Positions 26,035 through 34,643 of a DNA stretch of 64,000 nucleotides are shown here, one piece after another. The stretch comes from Adhaeribacter rhizoryzae. Lineage in GTDB: Bacteria > Bacteroidota > Bacteroidia > Cytophagales > Hymenobacteraceae. The notes beneath the pieces are model-generated. The model had not been told where the DNA came from. It did not search any database and saw only the letters and a list, made by a program, of their open reading frames with translations. Where the stretch lies: the NCBI RefSeq assembly GCF_008629685.1, contig NZ_VWSF01000008.1:62001-126000 (forward strand). The letters run 5' to 3'. The position numbers were made by a program, and so were the translations under genes. Positions within the stretch are counted from its first letter, which is position 1. Each line of letters starts with the position of its first letter.

Positions 26035-26784
26035 TTAATTTAACGAATAGCCGTATTGTTTAAATATTAATTTGGCCCGCGCACTAAATAAAAACTTATA
26101 AAACCGCTGGGCCTGGGCTAAGTTACGGCTCCGCGCCGATTTTAATATTACAGCGCTCTGGGCAATAGGCGGGTAAACTGTTGGGTTTACCGATACATAT
26201 TTTCCTTTCCCTTTGATGGCCGGGTCCAGTACTACCGATTTGGAAGTAAACCCAAAATCTACCACCCCCGATAAAATATATTGGTTGGCCTGGGCAATGC
26301 TTTCGGCGAATACTAATTTAGGCTTGGCTATAGGTTCTAGCTGGTAATGCTGCATGGCTTTGCGGGCGGCATCGCCGTAGGGGGCTAGTTGCGGGTTTGG
26401 AATAGCTATTTTTTTTACGGTTGGGTCTTTTATTAATTGCAGGCCTTTGGTTAAATCCAGGTTCCGGGTAGTCCAGATAACCAAAGCGCCGTAAGCATAA
26501 ACTTCTGGTTTGCCCTGGGTAAAGCCTTTCCGGTACAAGGTGTTGGGGTAAAAAGTATCGGCCGATAAAAACACATCGAAAGGAGCTCCTTGTTCTATTT
26601 GGGTAGCTAGCTTGCCGGAAGAGCTAAAAACAAAATCGACGGTGGTTTTGGTTTCTTTTTCGTAGGCTGCTTTTAAGGCCTGCGCCACAAATTGGGCGTT
26701 GGCGGCAACGGCTACCCGTATTTTTTGCGCTTGAGCAATCTGGTAAGTTAAAAAAAGTAAGGTTAAAAACAGAAAACGCAACAT
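26035..26784 (-). CDS. modA: Molybdate-binding periplasmic protein
   Basis: 249 residues. A signal peptide (MLRFLFLTLLFLTYQIAQA, cleaved before QKIRVAVAANA) is followed by the ModA hallmarks: VAVAANAQF, FSSSGKLATQIEQGAPFDVFLSAD (oxyanion-binding Ser/Ala), a middle AIPNPQLAPYGDAARKAM and C-terminal FGFTSKSVV. It captures molybdate or tungstate and delivers it to ModBC. First gene of the mod operon on the minus strand. In a Gram-negative cell it would be free in the periplasm. Confidence 0.94.
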   Translation of the reverse strand: MLRFLFLTLLFLTYQIAQAQKIRVAVAANAQFVAQALKAAYEKETKTTVDFVFSSSGKLATQIEQGAPFDVFLSADTFYPNTLYRKGFTQGKPEVYAYGALVIWTTRNLDLTKGLQLIKDPTVKKIAIPNPQLAPYGDAARKAMQHYQLEPIAKPKLVFAESIAQANQYILSGVVDFGFTSKSVVLDPAIKGKGKYVSVNPTVYPPIAQSAVILKSARSRNLAQAQRFYKFLFSARAKLIFKQYGYSLN

Positions 26785-27212
26785 GAGGTATTAATGGCTA
26801 GCCCTGGTAATATTTGAACAACCAGGTTACGAAAATAAAGTAAATCCTTTTAATATTTAAGGCGAAAGCAGTTTTCGGGAAAGATTAAAATTTTAATTAC
26901 GCGTAGAAACAAAAATTAACCCAAAAGAATATTCAATACAGTTTTAAAGCAGATAAATTTAAAAATTTTAAAGAGCTTACATTTTTGTTTAAAATTTCGT
27001 AAATAGATACGGATGGTGTTATCTTTACACCATTAAAATCAGAAATTTAATATTTTTTATACTGATGAAACAACTGTTACACCAAAGTAACGGTAGCGGG
27101 TAGTAAGCAGTAGATAAATTAAGATTAGAGCATCCGGAGCCGGGCAAAAGTAGTATAAACATAAATTAATTAGTGCAAGGCTCCTGCAACAAAATATTAT
27201 ATTAATAATTAC
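26785..27212. other. Divergent intergenic region, modA / ppa
   Basis: 428 AT-rich bases between diverging genes, so it should hold both promoters. A near-match TATCTTTA (27018-27025 region, in GTTATCTTTACACC) and a weak CCTGGT/ACCAGG dyad close to modA were noted; neither is convincing. No reading frame or RNA was recognised. Confidence 0.5.
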
Positions 27213-27773
27213 ATGACAAGAAAAAACAATCCCTGGCACAGTGTAAAATACGGTGAGAACGCACCAGAAGTAGTTACCGGCATTATTGAAATTCCGAAAG
27301 GTTCGAAAGCAAAATATGAACTTGATAAAGAGAGCGGCTTACTAAAACTGGACCGCGTATTATTTTCAGCGGTGCATTACCCGGCCAACTACGGTTTTAT
27401 TCCGCAAACTTACTGCGATGATAAAGACCCGCTAGATATTCTGGTAATTTGCTCTATTGACGTAGCGCCTATGTGCATTATCGATGCCAAAGTAATTGGG
27501 GTAATGCAGATGATTGATAACGACGAGGAAGATGATAAAATTATTGCTGTAGCGGCCCACGATATGTCGGTTAACCACGTGAACGATATTTCGCAATTGC
27601 CACCGCATACCTTGTTGGAAATCCGCCGTTTTTTTGAAGATTATAAAAAGCTGGAAAACAAGGAGGTAATTGTTGAACAGTTTTTAGGCCGGGAACAAGC
27701 TTACGGAATTATTCAGAAGAGCATAGATTTATACAACAGCACTTTTAAGGGGCAGGTTAAAGAAGTTATTTAA
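27213..27773 (+). CDS. ppa: Inorganic pyrophosphatase
   Basis: 186 residues of family I soluble pyrophosphatase. The metal-binding signature [10 protein letters not shown] (Asp70, Asp72, Asp75) is intact, as are E-x-x-K-Y near residue 31-37 and the YGFIPQTY segment. It hydrolyses PPi to 2 Pi in the cytoplasm, pulling biosynthetic reactions forward. Alone, with a terminator-like hairpin downstream. Confidence 0.95.
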   Translation: MTRKNNPWHSVKYGENAPEVVTGIIEIPKGSKAKYELDKESGLLKLDRVLFSAVHYPANYGFIPQTYCDDKDPLDILVICSIDVAPMCIIDAKVIGVMQMIDNDEEDDKIIAVAAHDMSVNHVNDISQLPPHTLLEIRRFFEDYKKLENKEVIVEQFLGREQAYGIIQKSIDLYNSTFKGQVKEVI

Positions 27774-27841
27774 TAATAGCTACCTTTTATAGGCACAGGT
27801 CTGGCAATTTAAACACCCTTAACCTAAATTATACTTAAGTG

Positions 27842-27890
27842 AGCCTGGAGCCGTAGTACCCTGCGTACTATTGTTGCAGGCTTTATTTTT
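27842..27890 (+). terminator. Hairpin with T-rich tail after ppa
   Basis: AGCCTG (27842-27847) pairs with CAGGCT (27877-27882) and an inner AGTAC/GTACT pair continues the stem; TTATTTTTG follows. Not perfectly paired, 68 bases after the ppa stop. Confidence 0.55.
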
Positions 27891-28000
27891 GTAAACCTGG
27901 TTTTGGGGTGCCAATAAAGCCTGTAAGAATAAATCTATTATCAGATGGTTCTGTTACCACGTAGAAATACGAAATTGCACCGGTTTTTATTTTTATTTAG

Positions 28001-28864
28001 TTGAGCTTACTCCCAATCAGGCTACTTAAAAGCGCAGGAAACTATTTGTTTTTCGGGAATATTTTTATCTCGGGGTGCGCCTTTTGCCAGTTCTGGACTA
28101 CCTGTTTGTTGTGGGAGTTGCCCTTACCGCTGGCACTAGGCTTGTTTGTATTTCTCGCCACTTTTTTGCTTTATAATTTCGATAGATTATTACCATACAA
28201 ACTGGCGCAGCAAGCCGCATTTTCGAACCGGCGGGCCTGGGCCGAGCAACACAAAGCCGTCATTATTAGCTTAATGGTTTTAGCCGGAGTAGGCGCTTTG
28301 TATCTTTTTTTTAAGGTTATTTTGTTCCGGTATAATATTTTACTGCTGGCGCATTTGGGCGTATTAGCGGTATTGTATTCGCTGCCGGTATTACCCATTA
28401 GGGGCCAATTGTGGCCGCTCCGGCACATACCCTTGCTCAAAATATTTCTGATTGCCTACGTCTGGACGTGTGTAACCGTTTGGCTGCCGTTGCTGGCCTA
28501 TAACCAACCAATATTTTCGGCGGAAGCGTGGTTATTTTTTCTGCGGCGTTTCCTGTTTATCCTGCCTATTACTATTATTTTCGATATTAGGGATGTAGAA
28601 CGCGACCGGGCTACCGGCACCATTACTTTGCCCGGTACCATTGGAATAAATAAAGCCAAATTTATTGCCTGGAGCAGTTTAGGCTTGTTTTCTTTGCTCG
28701 TCGGGCTCACCCCGCCGGAAACCCACCGGGCGGCCTTATGGCTGTCGGCGGTAATTACGGGTTATGTGGTTTGGCAGACAGATGCTACCAAAAACGAATA
28801 TTTTTTCTCGGTTATAGCCGATGGCATGATGGTTTTGCAGTTTTTGTTAATCTGGCTGTTGTAA
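28001..28864 (+). CDS. UbiA-like prenyltransferase family membrane protein
   Basis: 287 residues, about eight membrane helices. The second aspartate motif of UbiA enzymes is intact (FDIRDVERDRATG, DxxDxxxD, near 195-207), with the following TLPGTIG typical too. The first motif, normally NxxxDxxxD, is altered: only YNFDRLLPYK is found after the second helix. The family moves prenyl chains onto aromatic acceptors or makes related lipids. The start is TTG at 28001, with no earlier ATG in frame. Specific substrate unknown; the odd first motif may mean a changed acceptor or lost activity. Confidence 0.7.
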   Translation: MSLLPIRLLKSAGNYLFFGNIFISGCAFCQFWTTCLLWELPLPLALGLFVFLATFLLYNFDRLLPYKLAQQAAFSNRRAWAEQHKAVIISLMVLAGVGALYLFFKVILFRYNILLLAHLGVLAVLYSLPVLPIRGQLWPLRHIPLLKIFLIAYVWTCVTVWLPLLAYNQPIFSAEAWLFFLRRFLFILPITIIFDIRDVERDRATGTITLPGTIGINKAKFIAWSSLGLFSLLVGLTPPETHRAALWLSAVITGYVVWQTDATKNEYFFSVIADGMMVLQFLLIWLL

Positions 28865-28873
28865 AATAAACCG

Positions 28874-30379
28874 TTAATTCTGGCTGAGTTGCCCAAAAGC
28901 TGCTCCCAGGTTTTCTATTAAATCCGAAGCAATCAGCGAAATTGCACCTATCTGGTTGCGGGCTAAATCGCCGGCTAACCCGTGTATATAAACGCCCAGG
29001 CAACAAGCATCTAACGGCGAATATTTTTGGGCTACTAAAGCCGTAATAATGCCCGTAAGCACATCGCCGGTGCCGCCGGTAGCCATGCCGGGGTTGCCGG
29101 TAATATTAAAGTAAAGTTCGCCGGCCGGAGTGCCAATGCACGTATGGCCACCTTTTAAAACCACGTAGCACTGGTAATTACGGCAAAATTCCTGTAATAA
29201 TTCCAGCCTATGATAATCGTTAGCAGCCGGACCAGCCAGGCGTTCAAATTCTTTCGGGTGCGGTGTTAAAATAGAATGCGCGGGCAGGTTAGCTTGTAAG
29301 TTTTCTTCCGCAATAATATTCAGCGCGTCGGCATCAATAACGAGCGGGGCAGGAGTAGTACTTAATAGCTGGCGTACCAGGTTTCTGGTGGCCGACTCTT
29401 TGCCTAAGCCAGGACCAATGCCAATGGCCTGGTAAATATTTAAATCCGGCAGTTGGGTCAGGTGAGTTTCTTCTGTATCCGGCAGCGTCATGGCTTCGGG
29501 TACCGCGGTTTGCAGCACAACATAACCAACCTTGGGACAATGCACAGAAAGTAAACCCACGCCGCTCCGCAAACAAGCCTGGGCCGCTAATGCCGCTGCC
29601 CCCATTTTGCCGTAACTACCCGCCAATAGCAAGGCATGGCCGTAGGTGCCTTTATGCGAAAATTTCCGGCGCGGTTTAAGTAAACCAGTTACCTGCTCCC
29701 GGCTAATAATATATTTATTTGTTTTAACCTCCTGCAAATAATCCGGACTTAAATTAATACTTACCAAGTGCCACTCGCCCACAAATTTTTCGTTTTGGGG
29801 TAGCAGAAAAGCGAGTTTGGGTACTTCAAAACTGAGTGTATACTGGGCCTGCACAATTGCATCTTCAGGCTGATTGGGCTGTTCTGTATATAAACCCGAT
29901 GGCACATCAATGGCAATTTTTACAACTGGCAAGTTATTGAGGTAGTTGATTACTTCGGCAAAAATGCCGCTTACCGGACGGCTAAGGCCAGTGCCAAACA
30001 AACCATCTATCACTAAATCAGAACCCAATGTAGCCGGAATATCAGCAGCTTGCTTAATATTTATAACCGGAATAGCGGTTGGTAAACGTTCCTGATTGGT
30101 CAGAAAATCAGGGGAAAACTTCTTTTCCGGCGAAACAATCCAAACTGTTACAGAATAATGCAAGGCGTGTAGCATCCGGGCAATGGCTAACCCATCGCCG
30201 CCATTATTGCCTGGCCCGCAACAAACCAAAATGCTTTGCCCGTTGTCCGGAAATTTTCCGGTAAACCAATCGGTAAAAGTGTTGGCTGCCCGCTCCATTA
30301 ACGCCGCCGAAGGAATATTTTCTTCCGCAATAGTTTGCCGGTCGGCTTCGCGAATTTGGGGAGCAGTCAGTATTTTCAT
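28874..30379 (-). CDS. nnr: Bifunctional NAD(P)H-hydrate repair enzyme
   Basis: 501 residues joining two domains. The N-terminal YjeF_N epimerase (about 1-215, with CCGPGNNGGDGLAIARML) converts R- to S-NAD(P)HX. The C-terminal ADP-dependent dehydratase (about 225-495) has GSYGKMGAAALAAQACLRSG and the phosphate loop NPGMATGGTGDVLTG. Together they repair hydrated NAD(P)H in the cytoplasm. ATG start with a purine-rich stretch (AACAGGAG-like) a little upstream. It lies 3' to 3' with the UbiA-like gene, 9 bases apart. Confidence 0.95.
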   Translation of the reverse strand: MKILTAPQIREADRQTIAEENIPSAALMERAANTFTDWFTGKFPDNGQSILVCCGPGNNGGDGLAIARMLHALHYSVTVWIVSPEKKFSPDFLTNQERLPTAIPVINIKQAADIPATLGSDLVIDGLFGTGLSRPVSGIFAEVINYLNNLPVVKIAIDVPSGLYTEQPNQPEDAIVQAQYTLSFEVPKLAFLLPQNEKFVGEWHLVSINLSPDYLQEVKTNKYIISREQVTGLLKPRRKFSHKGTYGHALLLAGSYGKMGAAALAAQACLRSGVGLLSVHCPKVGYVVLQTAVPEAMTLPDTEETHLTQLPDLNIYQAIGIGPGLGKESATRNLVRQLLSTTPAPLVIDADALNIIAEENLQANLPAHSILTPHPKEFERLAGPAANDYHRLELLQEFCRNYQCYVVLKGGHTCIGTPAGELYFNITGNPGMATGGTGDVLTGIITALVAQKYSPLDACCLGVYIHGLAGDLARNQIGAISLIASDLIENLGAAFGQLSQN

Positions 30380-30404
30380 AGGTTTAACAGGAGCGGTGAA
30401 GTTG

Positions 30405-30440
30405 TAAGTACTAGGTTTTAAGTACTAAGTACTAAGTTTA
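30405..30440. repeat. Triple AAGTACTA direct repeat upstream of nnr
   Basis: AAGTACTAGG, AAGTACTAAG and AGTACTAAG occur in a row within 36 bases. AGTACT is itself palindromic, so the run can fold or act as clustered sites. It lies between the nnr start and the end of nuoD. Confidence 0.6.
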
Positions 30441-30531
30441 TCAAAATCTGGTTAGATAGCGATAAAATATTTAGGAGCTTAATCTAGCTTTAAACTTAAG
30501 CTACTTAAACTTCCCTTTGAGCTTAATCGGC

Positions 30532-31743
30532 TTACCGGTCCAGTTCGCCCAGCACAATATCTACGGAACCCACAATGGCAATCATATCGGCAACCATGCA
30601 GCCCCGCGAAATTTCGTGTAGCACCGATAAATTAGAAAAGCACGGCGAGCGGCCTTTGCACCGGAACGGAATATCGGATTTGCCGGTTGCGCGGAAAAAA
30701 TAGCCTAATTCACCGCGGGGCGTTTCGGCCCTAAAATATAATTCCTGTTCTTTCGGGCGTATTTTTTTCGGGCACATGGCCTGCGGATCAAAATCGGGGG
30801 TGCGTTTGCAATCCGTTTCTAAGTGGTCTAAACATTGGCGGATAATTTTAGACGACTCGCGGCATTCCAGGGCGCGTATGTAGTTGCGGTCCCAGCAGTC
30901 GCCGGTAGTACCCATAATGCCTTGGCCCACGGGTATATCAAATTCCAGTTCTGGGTAAACCGAGTAGCCATCTACCCGCCGCAAATCAAATTTAAGCCCC
31001 GATCCGCGCAGCATCGGGCCGGAGCAACCGTAATTAATGGCTACGTTAAGCGGCAGAACCCCAATATTGGCGGTGCGGTCTATGAATATTTTATTTTTCA
31101 GGAGGATGTCTTCAAATTCATCCAGTTTAGGTTGCAAATAATCGATAAACTCGCGGCAACGTTCTTCAAAGCCTATTGGCAAATCGTAGTAAAGGCCGCC
31201 AATCCAGATGTAATTATAAAGCATGCGCGCACCCGATACCCATTCGAGTAAACGCTGAATGTGTTCACGGTCGCGGAGCATCCACAAAAAAGGCGTATAG
31301 GCCCCAATATCAATGGCATAGGTGCCAATAGCCAGAAAATGCGAGGCAATTCGGTTTAGTTCGGCCACCAATACCCGGATAAATTCTACCCGGCGGGGCA
31401 ACTGCCCATCAATCCCTAACATTTTCTCGACGCCCATGGCCCAAACGTGCTCCGAGTTCATGGCCGCCAAATAATCCATGCGATCTACGAACGGAATGGT
31501 CAGGTTGTAGGCGCGGGTTTCGGCGTGTTTCTCGAAACAGCGGTGCAGGTAACCAATATGGGGCACTACATCGGTTATTATTTCGCCGTCGGTAATTACC
31601 TCCAGGCGCAAAACGCCGTGCGTAGATGGGTGTTGCGGGCCCATGTTCAGCAGCATTTCCCCGGCTTTCAGGTTATCGGGGTTATGCAAAGTAGGCTCGG
31701 CCTGAATAATATAATTAGAATAGGGGGAGCTAGGTTGCGACAT
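30532..31743 (-). CDS. nuoD: NADH-quinone oxidoreductase subunit D
   Basis: 403 residues from the ATG at 31743 ([10 protein letters not shown]). The 49-kDa subunit signature [20 protein letters not shown] appears near residue 30, and ICCGKG-like downstream blocks such as [17 protein letters not shown] are conserved. NuoD lines the quinone site with NuoB at the foot of the peripheral arm of complex I. It is the last nuo gene here: nnr follows 150 bases later, so nuoE onward must lie elsewhere. An upstream in-frame extension to 31782 lacks ATG. Confidence 0.96.
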   Translation of the reverse strand: MSQPSSPYSNYIIQAEPTLHNPDNLKAGEMLLNMGPQHPSTHGVLRLEVITDGEIITDVVPHIGYLHRCFEKHAETRAYNLTIPFVDRMDYLAAMNSEHVWAMGVEKMLGIDGQLPRRVEFIRVLVAELNRIASHFLAIGTYAIDIGAYTPFLWMLRDREHIQRLLEWVSGARMLYNYIWIGGLYYDLPIGFEERCREFIDYLQPKLDEFEDILLKNKIFIDRTANIGVLPLNVAINYGCSGPMLRGSGLKFDLRRVDGYSVYPELEFDIPVGQGIMGTTGDCWDRNYIRALECRESSKIIRQCLDHLETDCKRTPDFDPQAMCPKKIRPKEQELYFRAETPRGELGYFFRATGKSDIPFRCKGRSPCFSNLSVLHEISRGCMVADMIAIVGSVDIVLGELDR

Positions 31744-31854
31744 TTCTTTTTGTCTGTTGCCCAGAATTAAAACCTGCGGCAATATTTACTTTAGTTTTCG
31801 GCTGTTACTATTTAGCCGCAATTTTTAATTTGATTACCGGTAATGCTTTAAATA

Positions 31855-32412
31855 TTAAGATTCGAAAGTTTTAAAATATTCGCCTTTAAAGCCGTTTACC
31901 TCGTTGTGGTTGTCGTAGCGCACTTTCAGGCCGTGGTAATATTCCGGCCATTCGTAATCGCGGCGCAACGGGTGACCTTCCCAATCGTGGGCGCATAAAA
32001 TGCGGCGTAAATCGGGGTGGTTGGTAAAATTAATTCCCACCAAATCATAAGCTTCGCGTTCGTGCCAGTCGGCGGTGCGCCAGATATGGGTTACGGTAGG
32101 TACGTCGGGTAAGGTTCCGGTGGGAGTTAAACGCTCCGTAACTACTTTTAAAGTTAAGTGGTGGTCGTACGGGATAGAATATAAATTATAAATTACTTCG
32201 AGGGTACCCGCTTCCGGACCGTTATCTAAACCAGTAATACAGGCCAAATAATCGAAATAAGTTTGGGGATTGGAAAATAATTCCTGGCAAACATCGGCGA
32301 GCCGCTCCGTTTTAATAATTAAAAACGGTTGCGGATTTTGCGTGTTTTCGCCGGTAATTATTTCGGTGCCAAATCTGGCTATTATTAGTTCTTTTATTTC
32401 GTTGTAAGACAC
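31855..32412 (-). CDS. nuoC: NADH-quinone oxidoreductase subunit C
   Basis: 185 residues. The 30-kDa subunit signature is clear in EREAYDLVGINFTNHPDLRR followed by IL near the middle, and the run CAHDWEGHPLRRDYEWPEY is typical of the C-terminal half. NuoC is a peripheral-arm subunit next to NuoD and is not fused to it here. It lies 111 bases before nuoD and 145 bases after the toxin gene on the same strand, so it depends either on read-through from nuoA or on a promoter near the toxin-antitoxin pair. Confidence 0.94.
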   Translation of the reverse strand: MSYNEIKELIIARFGTEIITGENTQNPQPFLIIKTERLADVCQELFSNPQTYFDYLACITGLDNGPEAGTLEVIYNLYSIPYDHHLTLKVVTERLTPTGTLPDVPTVTHIWRTADWHEREAYDLVGINFTNHPDLRRILCAHDWEGHPLRRDYEWPEYYHGLKVRYDNHNEVNGFKGEYFKTFES

Positions 32413-32557
32413 ACTTTCTATCTTTAATATTTTACCGGAATCAGCTATTACTTTACCTGGTGGTAACGTTAATTAATTGGTGATGGTAGTTTAAGTTTAA
32501 GCGCCGTTAATTCTTAGCTTTAAAGATTTCTCCGTTTAAAGTGTTTTACCTAACGTA

Positions 32558-32863
32558 TCAGGGTATATATTTTTCTAACTCGTCTGGATTTCTTCTCGAA
32601 TCCCAAACCACAAGAATCAGGATTTCTTTTTCTTTAATTTCATAGAAAATAGAGAATGTACTTTTTATCAGAATCCGGACACTAGCATCAGAGGTCTGTC
32701 GGCCTAAGAAGAAGTTATTTTGAAGTTTTTCTATTATTTGAAAGATTTCGTCCGCCAGTTTTTTGCTATAGTCGCTGGTACCGTTTCTTTCAGTATAATA
32801 TTGTAAAGTTGCTTTAAAATCAAGTTTAGCTTCTTTCGTCCAGATTATACGCTTTTTAGCCAT
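32558..32863 (-). CDS. RelE/ParE superfamily toxin
   Basis: 101 residues with the ParE/RelE fold pattern: WTKEAKLDFKATLQYYTERNG near residues 8-28, then LADEIFQIIEKLQNN, RILIKSTFSIFYEIKEKEILILVVWDSRRNPDEL at the C-terminus (the final beta strands with V-W-D-S-R-R-N-P typical of this group). Such toxins cut ribosome-bound mRNA (RelE) or block gyrase (ParE); the subgroup is not certain. It overlaps the antitoxin by 19 bases. The pair interrupts the nuo operon. Confidence 0.85.
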   Translation of the reverse strand: MAKKRIIWTKEAKLDFKATLQYYTERNGTSDYSKKLADEIFQIIEKLQNNFFLGRQTSDASVRILIKSTFSIFYEIKEKEILILVVWDSRRNPDELEKYIP

Positions 32864-33081
32864 GAATCAATTTCTTGTTTTATGCTTTCCTGAGAGAAAG
32901 TTTCTCCATTAGCATATTGTTGTCTGGCTTTATCTATTTTTTCCTGCTCAAACTGATTCAATTGGTAATTATCGTTTTCAACTTTAGAATCAGTCAATAT
33001 TTTTAATGCATTTAAAAAGGCTTCGTCGTTGATAGCTTGAATGCGTTGAATTAATATATCTTTTAAACTGTTTGCTTCCAT
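32845..33081 (-). CDS. Antitoxin of the ParE/RelE-type pair
   Basis: 78 residues from the ATG at 33081 (MEANSLKDILIQRIQ), with GGAAGA just upstream. The N-terminal half is helical; the C-terminal half holds the toxin-binding type segment FEQEKIDKARQQYANGETFS followed by a short helix ending DSWLKSV. Its stop overlaps the toxin start by 19 bases. The antitoxin-first order, tight overlap and small size support a type II module. No named family could be assigned. Confidence 0.8.
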   Translation of the reverse strand: MEANSLKDILIQRIQAINDEAFLNALKILTDSKVENDNYQLNQFEQEKIDKARQQYANGETFSQESIKQEIDSWLKSV

Positions 33082-33087
33082 TTCTTC

Positions 33088-33117
33088 CAAATTAAAACCT
33101 GATTAAATTTATTCAAA
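33088..33117 (-). promoter_or_regulatory. Candidate promoter of the toxin-antitoxin pair
   Basis: On the minus strand TTTG (complement of 33114-33117) is followed after 18 bases by TTAATTTG (complement of 33088-33095), seven of eight matches to TAnnTTTG. Only six bases separate it from the antitoxin ATG, so transcripts would have almost no leader. Confidence 0.5.
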
Positions 33118-33255
33118 CCTCACAATTTAAGCTAAGCTTTGTATTTTTATTAACTTGTGCTCTAACTACTAATATAATAGTAAATAATTACGTAGTACAG
33201 CCAATTGGGGCGTATATAAGTAACTGAACTAACGAATATACTTATATAAAATAAG

Positions 33256-33816
33256 TTAACTTACCGCTTCCGTTTGCTGATTCTCGACTGATTCCGGCAG
33301 ATTATGCTTTCCCAATAAATTCTGCACCGCTTTAGGTGCCAATAAACTTTCGTTCCGGATTTTTTCCTGTAGTTTCATAAAGCCGCCAATTAGGGCTTCG
33401 GGCCGGGGCGGACAACCGGATATATAAACATCAACCGGAATAATGCGGTCTACGCCTTTTACCACGTGGTAGCCTTCTTCCCAATAAGGGCCGCCGCAGT
33501 TAGAGCAATTACCCATCGAAATAACGTAGCGGGGCTCCGGCATTTGTTCGTAAAGCCGCCGGATGCGGTCGGCCATTTTAAAGGTAACGGTGCCCGAAAT
33601 AATAATTACATCCGACTGCCGCGGCGAAGCCCTTGGGATAATGCCTAATCGGTCAATGTCGTAGCCCGAAGACCAGGCACCCATCATTTCGATGGCGCAA
33701 CAAGCCAAACCAAACTGCATGGGCCACAACGCTGAAAGCCGAGCCCAGTTGAGCAAATCGTCTAATTTTGCAATAATTATATTGCCTTCTCCATCTTTCT
33801 CGCGCTCAAAACTCAT
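33256..33816 (-). CDS. nuoB: NADH-quinone oxidoreductase subunit B
   Basis: 186 residues. The cysteines that hold the terminal N2 [4Fe-4S] cluster are seen as [20 protein letters not shown] and [10 protein letters not shown]. The N2 cluster hands electrons to quinone at the NuoB/NuoD interface. The gene starts 59 bases after nuoA and is separated from nuoC by 843 bases holding the toxin-antitoxin pair, whereas nuoB and nuoC are normally adjacent. Confidence 0.97.
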   Translation of the reverse strand: MSFEREKDGEGNIIIAKLDDLLNWARLSALWPMQFGLACCAIEMMGAWSSGYDIDRLGIIPRASPRQSDVIIISGTVTFKMADRIRRLYEQMPEPRYVISMGNCSNCGGPYWEEGYHVVKGVDRIIPVDVYISGCPPRPEALIGGFMKLQEKIRNESLLAPKAVQNLLGKHNLPESVENQQTEAVS

Positions 33817-33875
33817 AATGTAGCGGTTAGGGTTTAGCTTGTAGCTTAAACAATTGTTATTAATTTATTCTGTAA

Positions 33876-34385
33876 TTAAACTTCGGCCGGTTTTTCTACT
33901 TTCTTAATCGGGTATTGCCGTTCGTTTACGCGCTGGTACAAATCGGCGGGTACCGGCGAATGAATGGTAGGAATAATGGGTTTAGGTTTAATCCAATCGA
34001 GGTGACCTTTTACCCAGGCATAAGCCAGGCCCAGCGCCAGAATGGCTATAAACAAGAACATCTCAGCCAAGGCAAACCAGCCCCATAAACCATCTGTAGC
34101 TTCTATTAAATCGCGCCGCCCAAATACCACGGCCCACGGAAACATAAATGCCAGTTCTACATCAAAAATGATAAATATTAAAGCAATTACGTAAAACCGC
34201 GGGTTAAACTGCACCCACGAGTTACCTACTGCTTCTTCGCCGCACTCGTACGTAGCCAGCTTTTCGGCGTTGGGCCGGTGCGGCCGGATTAAACGGGCCG
34301 TAAAAAGCCCGATTACAATAAAAATAGCGCCGCCAATCAGAAATAATAAGATAACGCCAAAATCCGATAAATATCCTGCTGCCAT
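33876..34385 (-). CDS. nuoA: NADH-quinone oxidoreductase subunit A
   Basis: 169 residues with three membrane helices (about 6-28, 63-88, 96-120). The family motif [20 protein letters not shown] precedes helix 2 and the short run [16 protein letters not shown] is within it. NuoA is a small membrane subunit near the quinone entrance. The C-terminal extension of about 40 residues is charged and longer than in E. coli. First gene of the operon, with a clear -7 box 19 bases upstream. Confidence 0.95.
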   Translation of the reverse strand: MAAGYLSDFGVILLFLIGGAIFIVIGLFTARLIRPHRPNAEKLATYECGEEAVGNSWVQFNPRFYVIALIFIIFDVELAFMFPWAVVFGRRDLIEATDGLWGWFALAEMFLFIAILALGLAYAWVKGHLDWIKPKPIIPTIHSPVPADLYQRVNERQYPIKKVEKPAEV

Positions 34386-34404
34386 ATCTTTAATATCTTA
34401 ACCA

Positions 34405-34412
34405 CAAAGATA
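34405..34412 (-). promoter_or_regulatory. -7 promoter box of nuoA (TATCTTTG)
   Basis: The minus strand reads TATCTTTG, an exact TAnnTTTG, ending 19 bases before the nuoA ATG. No TTTG is found at the standard -33 spacing. Confidence 0.55.
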
Positions 34413-34643
34413 TATCCTATTTTACGTTTTTTTGTTTTTAATTATTCGCCCTCCAAAAGAACCAATAATATTCCTAACCTGTAGGCTGTACCTACATCCT
34501 GCTTTAAGAACGAAAATATTAAGTAGAATTATCTATAGCTAGGCGTAACATTTAGTGCCCGAAACCTGTTGAATTACCCTTATCTATTTATATATAATTG
34601 TAAATAGAAATTCCGCTGAACCTACTAATACCTAAACAAGGCT

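Noticed and set aside
26785-26860. CCTGGT/ACCAGG hairpin near modA as a molybdenum cofactor or ModE site
   Set aside because: Only a 6-bp stem, not resembling known Moco riboswitch or ModE box sequence.
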